Position numbers and translations under genes: made by a program
The notes under the pieces: generated by a model
Databases searched by the model: none
What the model was told of the DNA's origin: nothing
What the model saw: only the letters and a program-made list of their open reading frames with translations
Source of the DNA: an uncultured Saprospiraceae bacterium
Lineage (GTDB): Bacteria; Bacteroidota; Bacteroidia; Chitinophagales; Saprospiraceae
DNA length: 64,000 bases
Assembly (NCBI GenBank): GCA_937959275.1
Contig: CALGLU010000045.1
Location: 1-64,000 of the forward strand
Reading direction: 5' to 3'
Shown here: positions 15,732 through 24,982 of the stretch, piece after piece
How the letters are laid out: every line of letters starts with the position of its first letter
How positions within the stretch are numbered: position 1 is the first letter of the stretch

Positions 15732-17114
15732 TTAAATAACAAGAGAAGTCTTCCCTCTTTTTACAAACTGTCCATAGCCTGGTTGCAATAGGCACTCTTC
15801 GTTTTCTATTCCTATTTTCCCTCTTAGAATAACTGTTTCCGTTTTGCCAGTTAATTCCCATCCCTCATACCCCGAATAATCCACATTCATATGATGTGTG
15901 TCGACAGAGATTGTATGTTTTTTAAGTGGATCAAAAATGACGATATCTGCATCAGCACCAATCGCTATCGTTCCTTTACGAGGATATATGCCAAATATTT
16001 TTGCTGCATTTGTACTAGACACCTCAACGAATTTATTCAGAGATATTTTTCCTGTCCTGACCCCTTCAGAATAGAGTAATTCAATACGATGCTCAATCGC
16101 TGGATGGCCATTTGGGATTTTAGAAAAATCATCCTTACCCATTAATTTTTGCTCCCACTTAAACGGACAATGATCTGTACCCACGACTTGAATTAAGCCT
16201 TGGTTGATACCAGCCCATAGTGCAACTTGGTCTTTTTTTTCTCTTAGAGGTGGACTCATCACCCATTTAGCGCCTTCAAAATCTTTTTCATAAAGAGACG
16301 CATCTAAAACTAAATATTGCGTGCAGGTTTCGACGAGGACTTTCTGATTTCTTTGCGTGGCTTCTCGAACTGCATTTAAGGCTCCTTCACAGGTCATGTG
16401 GACAATGTATCCCGGACAGCCTGTATAATGAAGCATGTCTGCGAATCTTGCCGAAGCTTCTGATTCGGTGACTTCTGGTTGAGATAAATAATGATACAAT
16501 GGTGATAGATTACCATCGGCCCTATTTTTAGCTATCAGCGAATCAATCACATCGCCATTCGTTGCATGTACAGTGACCAGACCGCCATGCTCTTTCACGA
16601 CTTTCATGAGTTGGACCATCTGTCCATCGTCGATCATCAGGGCGCCTTTATACGCCATAAATGTTTTAAAAGAACTAATGCCTTCTTCTTGTATAAACTG
16701 AACAACTTCCTTAGCCACCTCATCATTAAAATCAGTGACCGCCATGTGATACGAGTAATCACCAATTGCTTTCCCTTCAGATCTGCCTTGCCATTCTTTT
16801 AAGGCATTATATAAGGTGTCTCCTTGTGTTTGTAAAATGAAGTCGATCACCATAGTCGTCCCGCCATGCATAGCAGCACGTGTCCCTGTCTCGTAGTCAT
16901 CACTAGAAGAGGTGCCCATAAATGGCATGTCCAGATGCACATGTGGATCAATGCCGCCTGGGAATACTAACTTTTCTGAAGCATCAATTACACGATCAGC
17001 CGTGTAAGGCAAATCTTTTCCAATTGCAGAAATCTGTTGACCTTCTATAAATAAATCAGCTATATAGTCTGACTCTGCAGTTACAATCCGTCCGTTTTTT
17101 ATTAAAATCGACAT
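15732..17114 (-). CDS. Dihydropyrimidinase
   Basis: A 460-residue cyclic amidohydrolase. I use ATG 17114 (MSILIKNGRIVTAE) rather than a TTG two codons earlier. Metal-site features are in the usual order: HVH in GGIDPHVHLDMPF, the carboxylated Lys in SFKTFMAYKGALM, His in VTVHATNGD and IVHMTCEG, and Asp in VGTDHCPF. It opens dihydrouracil or dihydrothymine to the N-carbamoyl-beta-amino acid. Hydantoinases are close relatives, but the neighbours define the pathway. An NCS1 transporter lies upstream on the same strand. Confidence 0.92.
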   Translation of the reverse strand: MSILIKNGRIVTAESDYIADLFIEGQQISAIGKDLPYTADRVIDASEKLVFPGGIDPHVHLDMPFMGTSSSDDYETGTRAAMHGGTTMVIDFILQTQGDTLYNALKEWQGRSEGKAIGDYSYHMAVTDFNDEVAKEVVQFIQEEGISSFKTFMAYKGALMIDDGQMVQLMKVVKEHGGLVTVHATNGDVIDSLIAKNRADGNLSPLYHYLSQPEVTESEASARFADMLHYTGCPGYIVHMTCEGALNAVREATQRNQKVLVETCTQYLVLDASLYEKDFEGAKWVMSPPLREKKDQVALWAGINQGLIQVVGTDHCPFKWEQKLMGKDDFSKIPNGHPAIEHRIELLYSEGVRTGKISLNKFVEVSSTNAAKIFGIYPRKGTIAIGADADIVIFDPLKKHTISVDTHHMNVDYSGYEGWELTGKTETVILRGKIGIENEECLLQPGYGQFVKRGKTSLVI

Positions 17115-17162
17115 TTTCAATTAATTTGTTGAACCAGTCTGCGACAGGTTTTAATATTTGTT

Positions 17163-17183
17163 AAACCTGCCTACGGCAGGTTT
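17163..17183. terminator. AAACCTGCC/GGCAGGTTT hairpin
   Basis: A 9-bp perfect stem (17163-17171 and 17175-17183) with a three-base loop, lying in the 70-bp gap between the NCS1 transporter and the dihydropyrimidinase. An imperfect relative (GAACCAGTCTGCGACAGGTT) sits 31 bp before it and another at 15675-15698. It may attenuate readthrough within the operon or be a small dispersed palindrome; the 38084-38103 hairpin has the same CCTGCC/GGCAGG core. Confidence 0.55.
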
Positions 17184-17184
17184 T

Positions 17185-18903
17185 CTAGTGGTTAATTTGA
17201 GTCTTTTCATTTTTCATCAAAATATAATAAACAACAAATGAAACAAAGAAACCAGAAAACCAAGATAAAGAATACAACGCACTTAATGCAGGAATAAAAT
17301 AGCCAATGATGGCAATAAAAACACCGGCGACCAAAGCAATCATTGCCGCAGGATTAAACCCATTAGAAAATGAGTAGAGCCCGTTCTCTTTGTATAGGTC
17401 AGCTAGACTAATCGTGGTCTTTCTAACTAGATAGTAATCACTTAGCATCACGCCTAGCACAGGGCCAAGCAGACCACTTACAAAAATTAAAATAGTACTG
17501 ATTGAATCCATTAAGATCCAAGGACAAATGATAATCCCTATGATCGCCGTAATCACACCTCCAGATCGAAAACTAATCTTTTGAGGAATTAGATTTGAAA
17601 AGGCATTGGACGGCGCGATGACATTTGCCGCAATGTTGGTGCTGAGCGTTGCGATCAACATAAAGAATTGTGAAATAATGACAACGATTGGGTTATCAAA
17701 TTTAGAAATCAAACTCACAGGATCCCATGGCGCATCATCACCGACAAGGATGTCATCAAAATTAATGATGGCGGCACAGGTCACAAAAATACCAACAAAA
17801 CTATACAGCATCATAGTACCAGGTAATCCAATAAACTGGCCAGACACCTGCGCTTTTTGCGTTGCGGCATACCGAGTAATGTCTGCTATGCTAAGAGACA
17901 TAGTTGCCCAAAACCCTACCATGATTGTCAGCCATAAAATGTAATCCCACAGTTTAGATCCGACACTTTTTGATCCATCTACTTGTTGACTTGCCGTGAC
18001 AAGACTGGATTCATCAAAACCAGTTTCACTTTTCTTCCTGAATTGTAGTTGGATTGTTGAATTGCTGTTCGCACTTGAAATGGGCACAGTAGACCTTGTA
18101 TAATTTTGCCACGAACCTTCCTTTCCATCAACGGTGACTTTGTATTGTTCTGCTTTGACAGTCCCGTCTTTATACGTCAATGGATTCAATTCTAATTGGA
18201 GCCCTGCATCAGTTTGATACCATGTCGCGGCAGGTTTTGACAGTTGACTACTTTGTTTTAATACTATCCCAAACCCATCTGCTTTGCTTGCTCCCCAACC
18301 AATTAAAAAGACACCCATTAAGATCAAAATTGGCGCTGAATACTGCTCTAGAAATTTTATGCTTTCCGTGCCTTTCCAAATAAAATACATATTGATTAAC
18401 CAAAAAATAGCAAAGCCAACAAACTTACCCATCGATAAGCCTAAGCTCCCTTCTGCTCCTGTAACTGCATTGAATATCGCATAAATCGCTAGCCCTCCAA
18501 TCCACGTCTGAATCCCAAACCACCCACAGGCAACCAGAGCTCTGACAATAGCTGGCAAGTGGATACCTCTAATACCAAATGAAGATCTGCCAATCACAGG
18601 AAAAGGAATGCCATACTTGACACCTGCATGGCCATTTAGTACCATTGGTAGTGTAATGATGATATTTGCCAAACCAATAATCAATAAAGTCTCAATCCAG
18701 CTCATCCCACCCTTGATCATATAAGACGCCAAGAGATAGGTCGGAATGCAAACCGCCATACCAACCCACAACGCAGCGAGATGCCACATCGACCAAGTGC
18801 GCTCTTCTGCTGGGACAGGAGCTAAATCGTCACTATACAGATGCGAAGCGGAGAGGTCTTCTTTTAATTCGACGATGTCTGAAATCTCATTATTTGCAGT
18901 CAT
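17185..18903 (-). CDS. NCS1-family nucleobase transporter with extra periplasmic domain
   Basis: A 572-residue permease, longer than the roughly 450-500 residues usual for NCS1. Twelve membrane segments are visible around an inserted hydrophilic, beta-rich block at about residues 222-315. NCS1 substrate-site residues appear: Trp128 and Gln132 in TM3 (CGWFGIQTWIGG), the TM6 Trp in GFWATMSLSIADITR, and the TM8 Asn in STNIAANVIAPSN. By homology with Mhp1 topology the insert lies between TM5 and TM6, on the periplasmic face. In this operon it most likely imports uracil, thymine or another pyrimidine ring. Allantoin or hydantoin remain possible. Confidence 0.9.
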   Translation of the reverse strand: MTANNEISDIVELKEDLSASHLYSDDLAPVPAEERTWSMWHLAALWVGMAVCIPTYLLASYMIKGGMSWIETLLIIGLANIIITLPMVLNGHAGVKYGIPFPVIGRSSFGIRGIHLPAIVRALVACGWFGIQTWIGGLAIYAIFNAVTGAEGSLGLSMGKFVGFAIFWLINMYFIWKGTESIKFLEQYSAPILILMGVFLIGWGASKADGFGIVLKQSSQLSKPAATWYQTDAGLQLELNPLTYKDGTVKAEQYKVTVDGKEGSWQNYTRSTVPISSANSNSTIQLQFRKKSETGFDESSLVTASQQVDGSKSVGSKLWDYILWLTIMVGFWATMSLSIADITRYAATQKAQVSGQFIGLPGTMMLYSFVGIFVTCAAIINFDDILVGDDAPWDPVSLISKFDNPIVVIISQFFMLIATLSTNIAANVIAPSNAFSNLIPQKISFRSGGVITAIIGIIICPWILMDSISTILIFVSGLLGPVLGVMLSDYYLVRKTTISLADLYKENGLYSFSNGFNPAAMIALVAGVFIAIIGYFIPALSALYSLSWFSGFFVSFVVYYILMKNEKTQINH

Positions 18904-18971
18904 TAATACGATTCGTTATAACAATGAAGTTAGTGAATCTTTTAAAAGCAAAATAAATGGTGAAAGCACGT

Positions 18972-18998
18972 GCCGACGTTGGTCTCCGAACCAAAGGC
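18972..18998. repeat. TTGGTCTCCGAACCAA repeat, copy 1
   Basis: The 16-base string TTGGTCTCCGAACCAA inside a GCCG...GGC context recurs at 48771-48797 in another intergenic gap. It contains short complementary ends (TTGGT/ACCAA). Here it lies upstream of the NCS1 transporter gene. Confidence 0.7.
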
Positions 18999-19072
18999 AT
19001 TTTAGTAACTATTTACTATCATAAGTCTCTGAAATATTTACAATACTGGCTATCTAGAATATAAAAATACTC

Positions 19073-20782
19073 TCACTGACACGCAGCAATAAACGCATGA
19101 TAAACCGACCCCAACATGGCTTCAAATCCCTCAGTCATCAATAGATAGTCTCCAGCTGAATAATCAATGACAGAACCTGATTCTACAATTCCATTCGTCT
19201 CGATATATTGACCATAAGATTCTGATTGAATGATAGTTGGGTTGTTTGTTTGGGTAAGGAATGCTTGACAGACGGCCCATTCCGTATTAGGATTAGGTGG
19301 TGATTGGGTCGAAGCAGATTCTTGCGCTCCAATGTCAGCAATAGAAGATTGAATTCTGACGCCGCCGTCTCTATCTAATTCTCCTGTAATAATGCTTGTC
19401 AATGGATCGCCAGTATTCGCTGCTCTGCCTGAAATAGATATATCAAATAAGTCTGTGGCAATGCCAGCAAATCCTGGATCTCCATATTGAGAATTTGCAT
19501 TTCCAATCAATGTACTTGTCGCTGATGAGATCACTAAGTCAGCTTCAGATAAATCAGCTCTGTAGAACAAATTATAATCCATGTCAAAATTAGTTATTTC
19601 GGAAGTGCCTCCTGCAACAATTCCTCTAGCTGTATTGAGCATATAAAGAATGTTGTTTTTAAACACATTGTTCTTACTGTTTTGAATAAAAATTTCATAA
19701 TCGTTAAATGTACCGACTCCATCATTTTGACAATTGGCGTAGAAAGTATTATTCCTAACGATGCAATCATCAACGGAGCTTGGTCCATTAGCTGATCCTT
19801 CAGAGGCAAGACTACCTATGAACATGCCTGATTCTTGATTATAAGCAAAAATATTATTGATCACTGTAACATTGGAGGCTGTTCTGTTACCACCGACTTC
19901 ACAACCAATGGAAATACCAGCCCCACATTCTTTCACAATATTTCGTTCAAAGACAACATCTCGACAGCCATCACAATACAAGCCAGCAGAAGTAGCAATA
20001 GGCGATATAGCGCGGATGACTGAATTGTTTCGAATAATTCCATTCCTTGCTTGATTCAGAGCAGAGTCTAATAAAACTCCCGTATCATAATCTGCCACCC
20101 ACGAGAAGTGTCCTGCAGCATCAATGGCAATATTAGTCACATCAGACACGTAATTGTCAGCGACTAAAAAACCATCTACATTCCCAATTAAGGTGATCGC
20201 TTCACTCCTGCCTAAAATGCAATTTGTCACGGCATTTCCAGTGATGTTAACATTAGTCAAACTGCCAGAATTAACATTACCTAAAACCATAATCGCATTT
20301 GTGCCTTCAGCAGATCCTGCAATAAGCGTTGGGTCAGTATTCCAACCGATATTAGTGAATATATTATTTCTAATATTAATATTATCACCTGCTCCCCAGA
20401 TTAAGATCCCCCTAGAATCATTTCCAAAGTGATTGCTAAACGTCAAGTTCTCAACGGTCACATTTGTTGGATATCGCAGAGTGAATAGTGGAAATCCTGC
20501 CGTCGTATTATCATAGTCACCTTGTAGTGATCCTCCAGCTCCATATTCCCCAATGTAGAGATCATTGACAATGACATACAGATTTTGTGTCATCGTAAAT
20601 GTGCCTTCCAGAAGAAGGCTGTCTCCTGGTGCACAGCTATTGTGGGCAAAATCAAGAGTCATAGGGTTGGAAGGGCTGGATATAATGTAAGCGGCTGTGC
20701 CAGTGGGTGAAGCGTAATGCGTTGTTGCGTTGACTTGCAAATAAGAGCACAAAACGATTATGAAAAGAAATCCTTTTTTCAT
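19073..20782 (-). CDS. Secreted right-handed beta-helix protein with 3-coathanger stack
   Basis: A 569-residue exported protein. A signal peptide (MKKGFLFIIVLCSYLQVNA) is followed by about 400 residues of parallel beta-helix with many Asn-rich turns (NVTVENLTFSN, NINIRNNIFTNIG, NGIIRNNSVIRA, DCIVRNNTFYAN). The last 60 residues match the 3-coathanger stack module of Bacteroidota (ESGSVIDYSAGDYLLMTEGF). No canonical T9SS sorting domain is seen. Such helices bind or cleave polysaccharides; no catalytic residues can be assigned. Its position inside the pyrimidine region appears unrelated to that pathway. Confidence 0.8.
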   Translation of the reverse strand: MKKGFLFIIVLCSYLQVNATTHYASPTGTAAYIISSPSNPMTLDFAHNSCAPGDSLLLEGTFTMTQNLYVIVNDLYIGEYGAGGSLQGDYDNTTAGFPLFTLRYPTNVTVENLTFSNHFGNDSRGILIWGAGDNINIRNNIFTNIGWNTDPTLIAGSAEGTNAIMVLGNVNSGSLTNVNITGNAVTNCILGRSEAITLIGNVDGFLVADNYVSDVTNIAIDAAGHFSWVADYDTGVLLDSALNQARNGIIRNNSVIRAISPIATSAGLYCDGCRDVVFERNIVKECGAGISIGCEVGGNRTASNVTVINNIFAYNQESGMFIGSLASEGSANGPSSVDDCIVRNNTFYANCQNDGVGTFNDYEIFIQNSKNNVFKNNILYMLNTARGIVAGGTSEITNFDMDYNLFYRADLSEADLVISSATSTLIGNANSQYGDPGFAGIATDLFDISISGRAANTGDPLTSIITGELDRDGGVRIQSSIADIGAQESASTQSPPNPNTEWAVCQAFLTQTNNPTIIQSESYGQYIETNGIVESGSVIDYSAGDYLLMTEGFEAMLGSVYHAFIAACQ

Positions 20783-20975
20783 GGTTATGATTTAGTGTTT
20801 GAGTGTGAACCGCCTATTCTAAAGTAGTACAGATGTATTCTTAAAGTTACCAAGAAAATGTGGACTTAGCAGACCGTTTTGCAAAGTCCGACTTTCTAAG
20901 ACAAATAGTAGCACTAATAATCCTCAACTATTGGAAGAAACTATGTATCATTGAATCAATAATTCATTCAATACA

Positions 20976-21656
20976 ATGATCCGACTTGTCGTTTTTTTAG
21001 TCAGCCTTGGTGTAGTTTCAGTGTCTTGTTCAAAACTGTACACTGACTCTTTAGCACCGCAGGCAATCAGTTATTTGGCTTTAGGAGATTCGTATACCAT
21101 CGGAGAAGGCGTTGATGAAGAATTGCGTTGGCCTATACAGCTCAGCCAAGGTCTTGCTGAACATGGCATAGGAATATCTAAAACAGATATTATTGCAACA
21201 TCAGGATGGACAACCACGGATTTACTGGCAGCAATTGCAGAAAAAAAGCCCGGCAATTATGATTTGGTGTCGTTGTCAATAGGTGTCAATAATCAATATC
21301 AAGGCATTGCTTTTTCGGCGTTTACAAAAGAATTAGATGAGCTCCTGCAAACAGCACTCAAGCTAGCTGGAGAAAAGAAGAAAGTATTTGTTGTCTCCAT
21401 ACCTGATTATGGTGTGACTCCCTTTGGTGCGGCAAATAGGACTAAGATTGAAGCCGAATTGAATCAGTATAACGACTATACAAAACAAGTATGTAAATCA
21501 TTGGGTATTCCACATATTGACATAACAGGTATATCGAGAGATTTAGAAGGAGTTAAAGGCTCGCTCGCACCAGATAATCTTCATCCTAGCGGATTGCAGT
21601 ACGGCAAATGGGCAGATGAAATACTACCTATTGTGAAGAAGTTAATTCGACAATAA
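20976..21656 (+). CDS. SGNH/GDSL-hydrolase lipoprotein
   Basis: A 226-residue esterase of the SGNH superfamily. The N-terminus ends in a lipobox (GVVSVSCSK), so it should be a membrane-anchored lipoprotein. Block I is ALGDSYTIGEG with the nucleophile Ser; the block III region is SLSIGVNNQYQG with its Asn; block V is PDNLHPSGLQY with the Asp and His. It probably hydrolyses acyl esters of lipids or glycans. It is transcribed toward the aminotransferase gene. Confidence 0.85.
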   Translation: MIRLVVFLVSLGVVSVSCSKLYTDSLAPQAISYLALGDSYTIGEGVDEELRWPIQLSQGLAEHGIGISKTDIIATSGWTTTDLLAAIAEKKPGNYDLVSLSIGVNNQYQGIAFSAFTKELDELLQTALKLAGEKKKVFVVSIPDYGVTPFGAANRTKIEAELNQYNDYTKQVCKSLGIPHIDITGISRDLEGVKGSLAPDNLHPSGLQYGKWADEILPIVKKLIRQ

Positions 21657-21667
21657 TCATTGATGTG

Positions 21668-21700
21668 AAACCTTATTGCTTATAAAAATCTATAAGGTTT
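21668..21700. terminator. Hairpin between converging genes
   Basis: AAACCTTAT (21668-21676) pairs with ATAAGGTTT (21692-21700), a perfect 9-bp stem with a 15-base A/T-rich loop. It lies between the SGNH hydrolase stop and the aminotransferase stop, so it may terminate transcription from both sides. Confidence 0.55.
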
Positions 21701-21725
21701 GGGCTTAGATAAATCTTATCTGCTA

Positions 21726-23072
21726 TTAGACACAATGCGCATCTGCAATTTCTAATGCTTCAGATATAATGCCAAGCCCTTCATCAATCTGATCCTTCGT
21801 TATGTTTAATGGCGGCGCAATAAAAATAAAGTTCCATTTCACAAAGGTGAACATACCCAACTCTCGAATTCGGCCCGCTAACTCCATCGTGGGTTTGGCA
21901 GCTTCGCCTTTGGCATTCCAGGGTGCGAAGGGCTCCTTGGTTTCTCGATTTTTTACTAACTCAATACAGCCCAATAATCCCGTATTTCTAAAGTCACCAA
22001 TTGAGGGATGTCGTTCTGCGAGTTCAGCAAGCTTCATCTCGATGTATTTGCCCATCACTGCTGCATTATCGACCATAGCTTCTTCCTCAATAATCTTTAG
22101 ATTTTCTAAAGCAGCTGCACAGCAAGTTGGGTGAGCAGAATATGTGAGTCCAATGACCAGTGGGTGCTCATCAAAATAAGCAGCAATCGTATCTGTAACA
22201 ATGGTGCCTCCCAAAGGCAGATATCCTGAAGTCAAGCCTTTGGCCATGCATAAGATATCAGGTGTCACATCATGGTGCTCGATCGCAAACATTTTTCCTG
22301 TGCGGCCAAAGCCACTCATCACCTCATCACAGATTAATAAAATCCCATACTTCTCAGCCATTTCTTTCACACGCTTCAAATACATCGGCGGATATTTTAT
22401 GCATCCTGAAGAGCCAGATTCTCCCTCCATTAAAATGGCGGCGACACTTTCGGGATTTTGATAAAGAATAACTTGTTCAAGATTGCGCAAAGCCATCTCA
22501 CCGCATTCTTCTAAGGAAGACGTTCCCCACGGGCAACGGTAAAAATAGGGGTTTTCAACTTGCACATAATTGGGTGCAGCTTGAGCATCAACAGCATGTT
22601 TGCGTGGATCACCTCCAGCAGACATTGAGCCATATGTGGCACCGTGATATGATCTGTATTGTGCAATGATTTTGTGTCGACCTGTATACATGCGGGCGAT
22701 CTTGATGCCGTTTTCTATCGCTTCTGAACCGCCTAGAGTGAAGAAGGTTTTTGACAAATTGCCAGGCGTAATCTCAGCAAGTTTTTTGCCTAACTCGCCA
22801 CGCACCTGTGTTGCCATTCCAGGGTACACATAACTCACTTCTCGCATTTGTTTTGCAACAGCTTCTGTGATTCTTTGATTGCCATGGCCGATGTTGACAT
22901 TCATCAACTGCGAGGTGAAGTCTAAATATTTTTTACCATCACGATCATATAAATAACAACCTTCCGCAGTATCTATATTCACTGGATGTAAGCCTCCTTG
23001 CTTAGCCCAAGAGAATAACGTGTAGTCTTTACAATTATCGACAATCTGTTGTTTATCTATGACAGCCTCCAT
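21726..23072 (-). CDS. Class III aminotransferase, probable beta-alanine transaminase
   Basis: A 448-residue fold type I, class III PLP enzyme. LLICDEVMSGFGRTGK and the Schiff-base Lys278 in CMAKGLTSGYLPLGG are conserved, as is the TLGGSEAIENGIK phosphate-binding loop. It precedes no other pathway gene directly, but lies 38 bp downstream of the CoA-acylating semialdehyde dehydrogenase on the same strand. In this setting it most likely converts beta-alanine to malonate semialdehyde, with pyruvate or 2-oxoglutarate as acceptor. Omega-amino acid or 4-aminobutyrate substrates are alternatives. Confidence 0.85.
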   Translation of the reverse strand: MEAVIDKQQIVDNCKDYTLFSWAKQGGLHPVNIDTAEGCYLYDRDGKKYLDFTSQLMNVNIGHGNQRITEAVAKQMREVSYVYPGMATQVRGELGKKLAEITPGNLSKTFFTLGGSEAIENGIKIARMYTGRHKIIAQYRSYHGATYGSMSAGGDPRKHAVDAQAAPNYVQVENPYFYRCPWGTSSLEECGEMALRNLEQVILYQNPESVAAILMEGESGSSGCIKYPPMYLKRVKEMAEKYGILLICDEVMSGFGRTGKMFAIEHHDVTPDILCMAKGLTSGYLPLGGTIVTDTIAAYFDEHPLVIGLTYSAHPTCCAAALENLKIIEEEAMVDNAAVMGKYIEMKLAELAERHPSIGDFRNTGLLGCIELVKNRETKEPFAPWNAKGEAAKPTMELAGRIRELGMFTFVKWNFIFIAPPLNITKDQIDEGLGIISEALEIADAHCV

Positions 23073-23110
23073 GTATTATATTTTGGTTTATTTTTAAATC
23101 GCTTCTAATA

Positions 23111-24577
23111 TTAACTCATCCAGTTAGTCTTATCCTCTGGATTCCACTTGGTTGTCGTTTTTTTATTCTGTGTCCAAAATTCGATAGAACTTTTTCCAGT
23201 AATATCTCCAACGCCAAACTTTGATTCATTCCACCCGCCGAATGAGAACGGTTCTCGAGGGACAGGGACACCTATGTTTACACCAATCATGCCTGCACTT
23301 GCTCTCTCAATGACCTTCTTGGCTAGGCCACCGCTTTGCGTAAAGACGGCCGCTGCATTCCCATAATTAGATGCATTTTCTATACTGATAGCTTCGTCGA
23401 GATCTTTGGCTCTGATGATTGAGATTACAGGTCCAAACACTTCTTCTTTTGCAATCTTCATATCAGGGGTCACATGATCTATTATCGTAGGGCCAACGTA
23501 AGATCCGTTTTCCTTTCCTGGAACTATTGTATTTCGACCATCAAGTAAAATTGTAGCGCCTTGCTGTTCTGCCTCAGTAATGTAGGCTTCGATTCTTTCT
23601 TTAGCTGCCTGGCTGATGACAGATCCTAAATTCTCCCCTGGAATAATTTTTTTCCCTTCCTCCACCATTTTATCGATGATGTGCTGGACAGCATCGACGC
23701 CAACCATCACTGCTGCAGCCATACATCGCTGGCCAGCACAGCCAGACATAGAGGCGACGACATTATCAGCTGTCATTTGAGGGTGAGCATCAGGCAGGAC
23801 GAGTAAATGGTTTTTTGCTCCGCCCAAAGCGACACAACGTTTCAAATTTGAGCTTGCTCTTTTATACACGATTTTAGCAACATGCGTTGAGCCCACAAAT
23901 GAGACAGCTTCTATTCGAGGATGATCACAAATGGCTTCAACGATCTCTTTCCCACCATTCACAACATTGAAGACACCATCGGGTAATCCTGCTTGCTTCA
24001 GCAATTCTGCCATCCGCATAGCGCTGAGAGGCACCATTTCAGAAGGTTTGAGAATGACGCAATTTCCTAACACAAGTGCATTTGGTACAGTCCAGTGTGG
24101 CACCATGTTTGGAAAATTAAACGGGCTGATGCACGCGACCACTCCAAGAGGTTTTCGTTCAATTCTACATTCAACGCCTCGACTGACTTCTTGAATTTCA
24201 TTGGTGACAATTTGCGGCATTGATACTGCGAATTCGCACAACTCAATACTTTTCATAACCTCTGCTTTTGCTTCGCCATAGGTCTTTCCGTTTTCAATAG
24301 TTACGAGCTGTGTGAGTTCATCCAGATTCTCTTCCAGAAGATTTCTATATCTAAAAAAGACTTGCACTCGTTCTTTGAGTGTCTGCCCTGACCAGGCAAC
24401 GAATGCTTGTTCAGCAGCTTTGACGGCTTCTTCTAATTCATCCATCCCGCTTAAAGGCAGACTTGAAATCACAGTGCCATCTAATGGACTGATCACATCC
24501 ATCGATTTCTGTCCGTTTCTGGAGTATTTTCCGTTGATGAAGTTTTTAACTTCTGGTTGTTTTGTCACAGCATTCAT
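23111..24577 (-). CDS. mmsA: CoA-acylating methylmalonate-semialdehyde dehydrogenase
   Basis: A 488-residue aldehyde dehydrogenase from ATG 24577 (MNAVTKQPEVKNFINGKY). An upstream in-frame start would add 13 residues of intergenic sequence, so I reject it. Catalytic Cys lies in SMSGCAGQRCMAAAV, and ISPFNFPNMVPHW and FSFGGWNESKFG are typical of MMSDH. It oxidises malonate semialdehyde to acetyl-CoA and methylmalonate semialdehyde to propionyl-CoA, with loss of CO2. It fits the last step of uracil and thymine breakdown; valine and inositol catabolism use the same enzyme. Confidence 0.9.
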   Translation of the reverse strand: MNAVTKQPEVKNFINGKYSRNGQKSMDVISPLDGTVISSLPLSGMDELEEAVKAAEQAFVAWSGQTLKERVQVFFRYRNLLEENLDELTQLVTIENGKTYGEAKAEVMKSIELCEFAVSMPQIVTNEIQEVSRGVECRIERKPLGVVACISPFNFPNMVPHWTVPNALVLGNCVILKPSEMVPLSAMRMAELLKQAGLPDGVFNVVNGGKEIVEAICDHPRIEAVSFVGSTHVAKIVYKRASSNLKRCVALGGAKNHLLVLPDAHPQMTADNVVASMSGCAGQRCMAAAVMVGVDAVQHIIDKMVEEGKKIIPGENLGSVISQAAKERIEAYITEAEQQGATILLDGRNTIVPGKENGSYVGPTIIDHVTPDMKIAKEEVFGPVISIIRAKDLDEAISIENASNYGNAAAVFTQSGGLAKKVIERASAGMIGVNIGVPVPREPFSFGGWNESKFGVGDITGKSSIEFWTQNKKTTTKWNPEDKTNWMS

Positions 24578-24982
24578 GATTATGGTTTTTAATTGAAATA
24601 TGAAGTTCGTCAACAAACAAGCTCCATCAAATCAAGTTTTGTTACTAAATGTAGCCATTTTCGAACAGAAATAATCCTAATTGAAACGTAAATGAAGCTA
24701 CAAACTGCTCTCAACAAAAAGAGGCTATTTCTGATTTGCAGGTCAGTGTTTAGATATTGCTGGAGGCGTGTTATCAAACAATGAGTTGGACAACATCATC
24801 CTTACATATAGATACTTCCTATTTGCCTCGGGCGTATACTTTTTGCACTTCTTAGCTTGGTCGGTATAAATCTATTACCAAAGTCGCCAATGAGGTGTTT
24901 ATAAGCCTGTCTTTTTGTCTTCGATACATATCAGTTTGATTTTCCTTTTTAAATAATATCTTTGCCATTCAAATAGGAAGAC
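24578..24982. other. Divergent intergenic region
   Basis: These 405 bp hold the promoters for mmsA (leftward) and the TPR membrane gene (rightward). I see a good Bacteroidota promoter for the latter at 24935-24964 and no clear one for mmsA. No ORF or strong repeat is visible in the remainder. Confidence 0.5.
24935..24964 (+). promoter_or_regulatory. Bacteroidota sigma-A-type promoter
   Basis: TTTG at 24935-24938 and TATCTTTG at 24957-24964 match the -33 TTTG and -7 TAnnTTTG boxes, with 18 bp between. The box ends 18 bp before the ATG of the TPR membrane protein, giving a very short leader. Confidence 0.7.
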
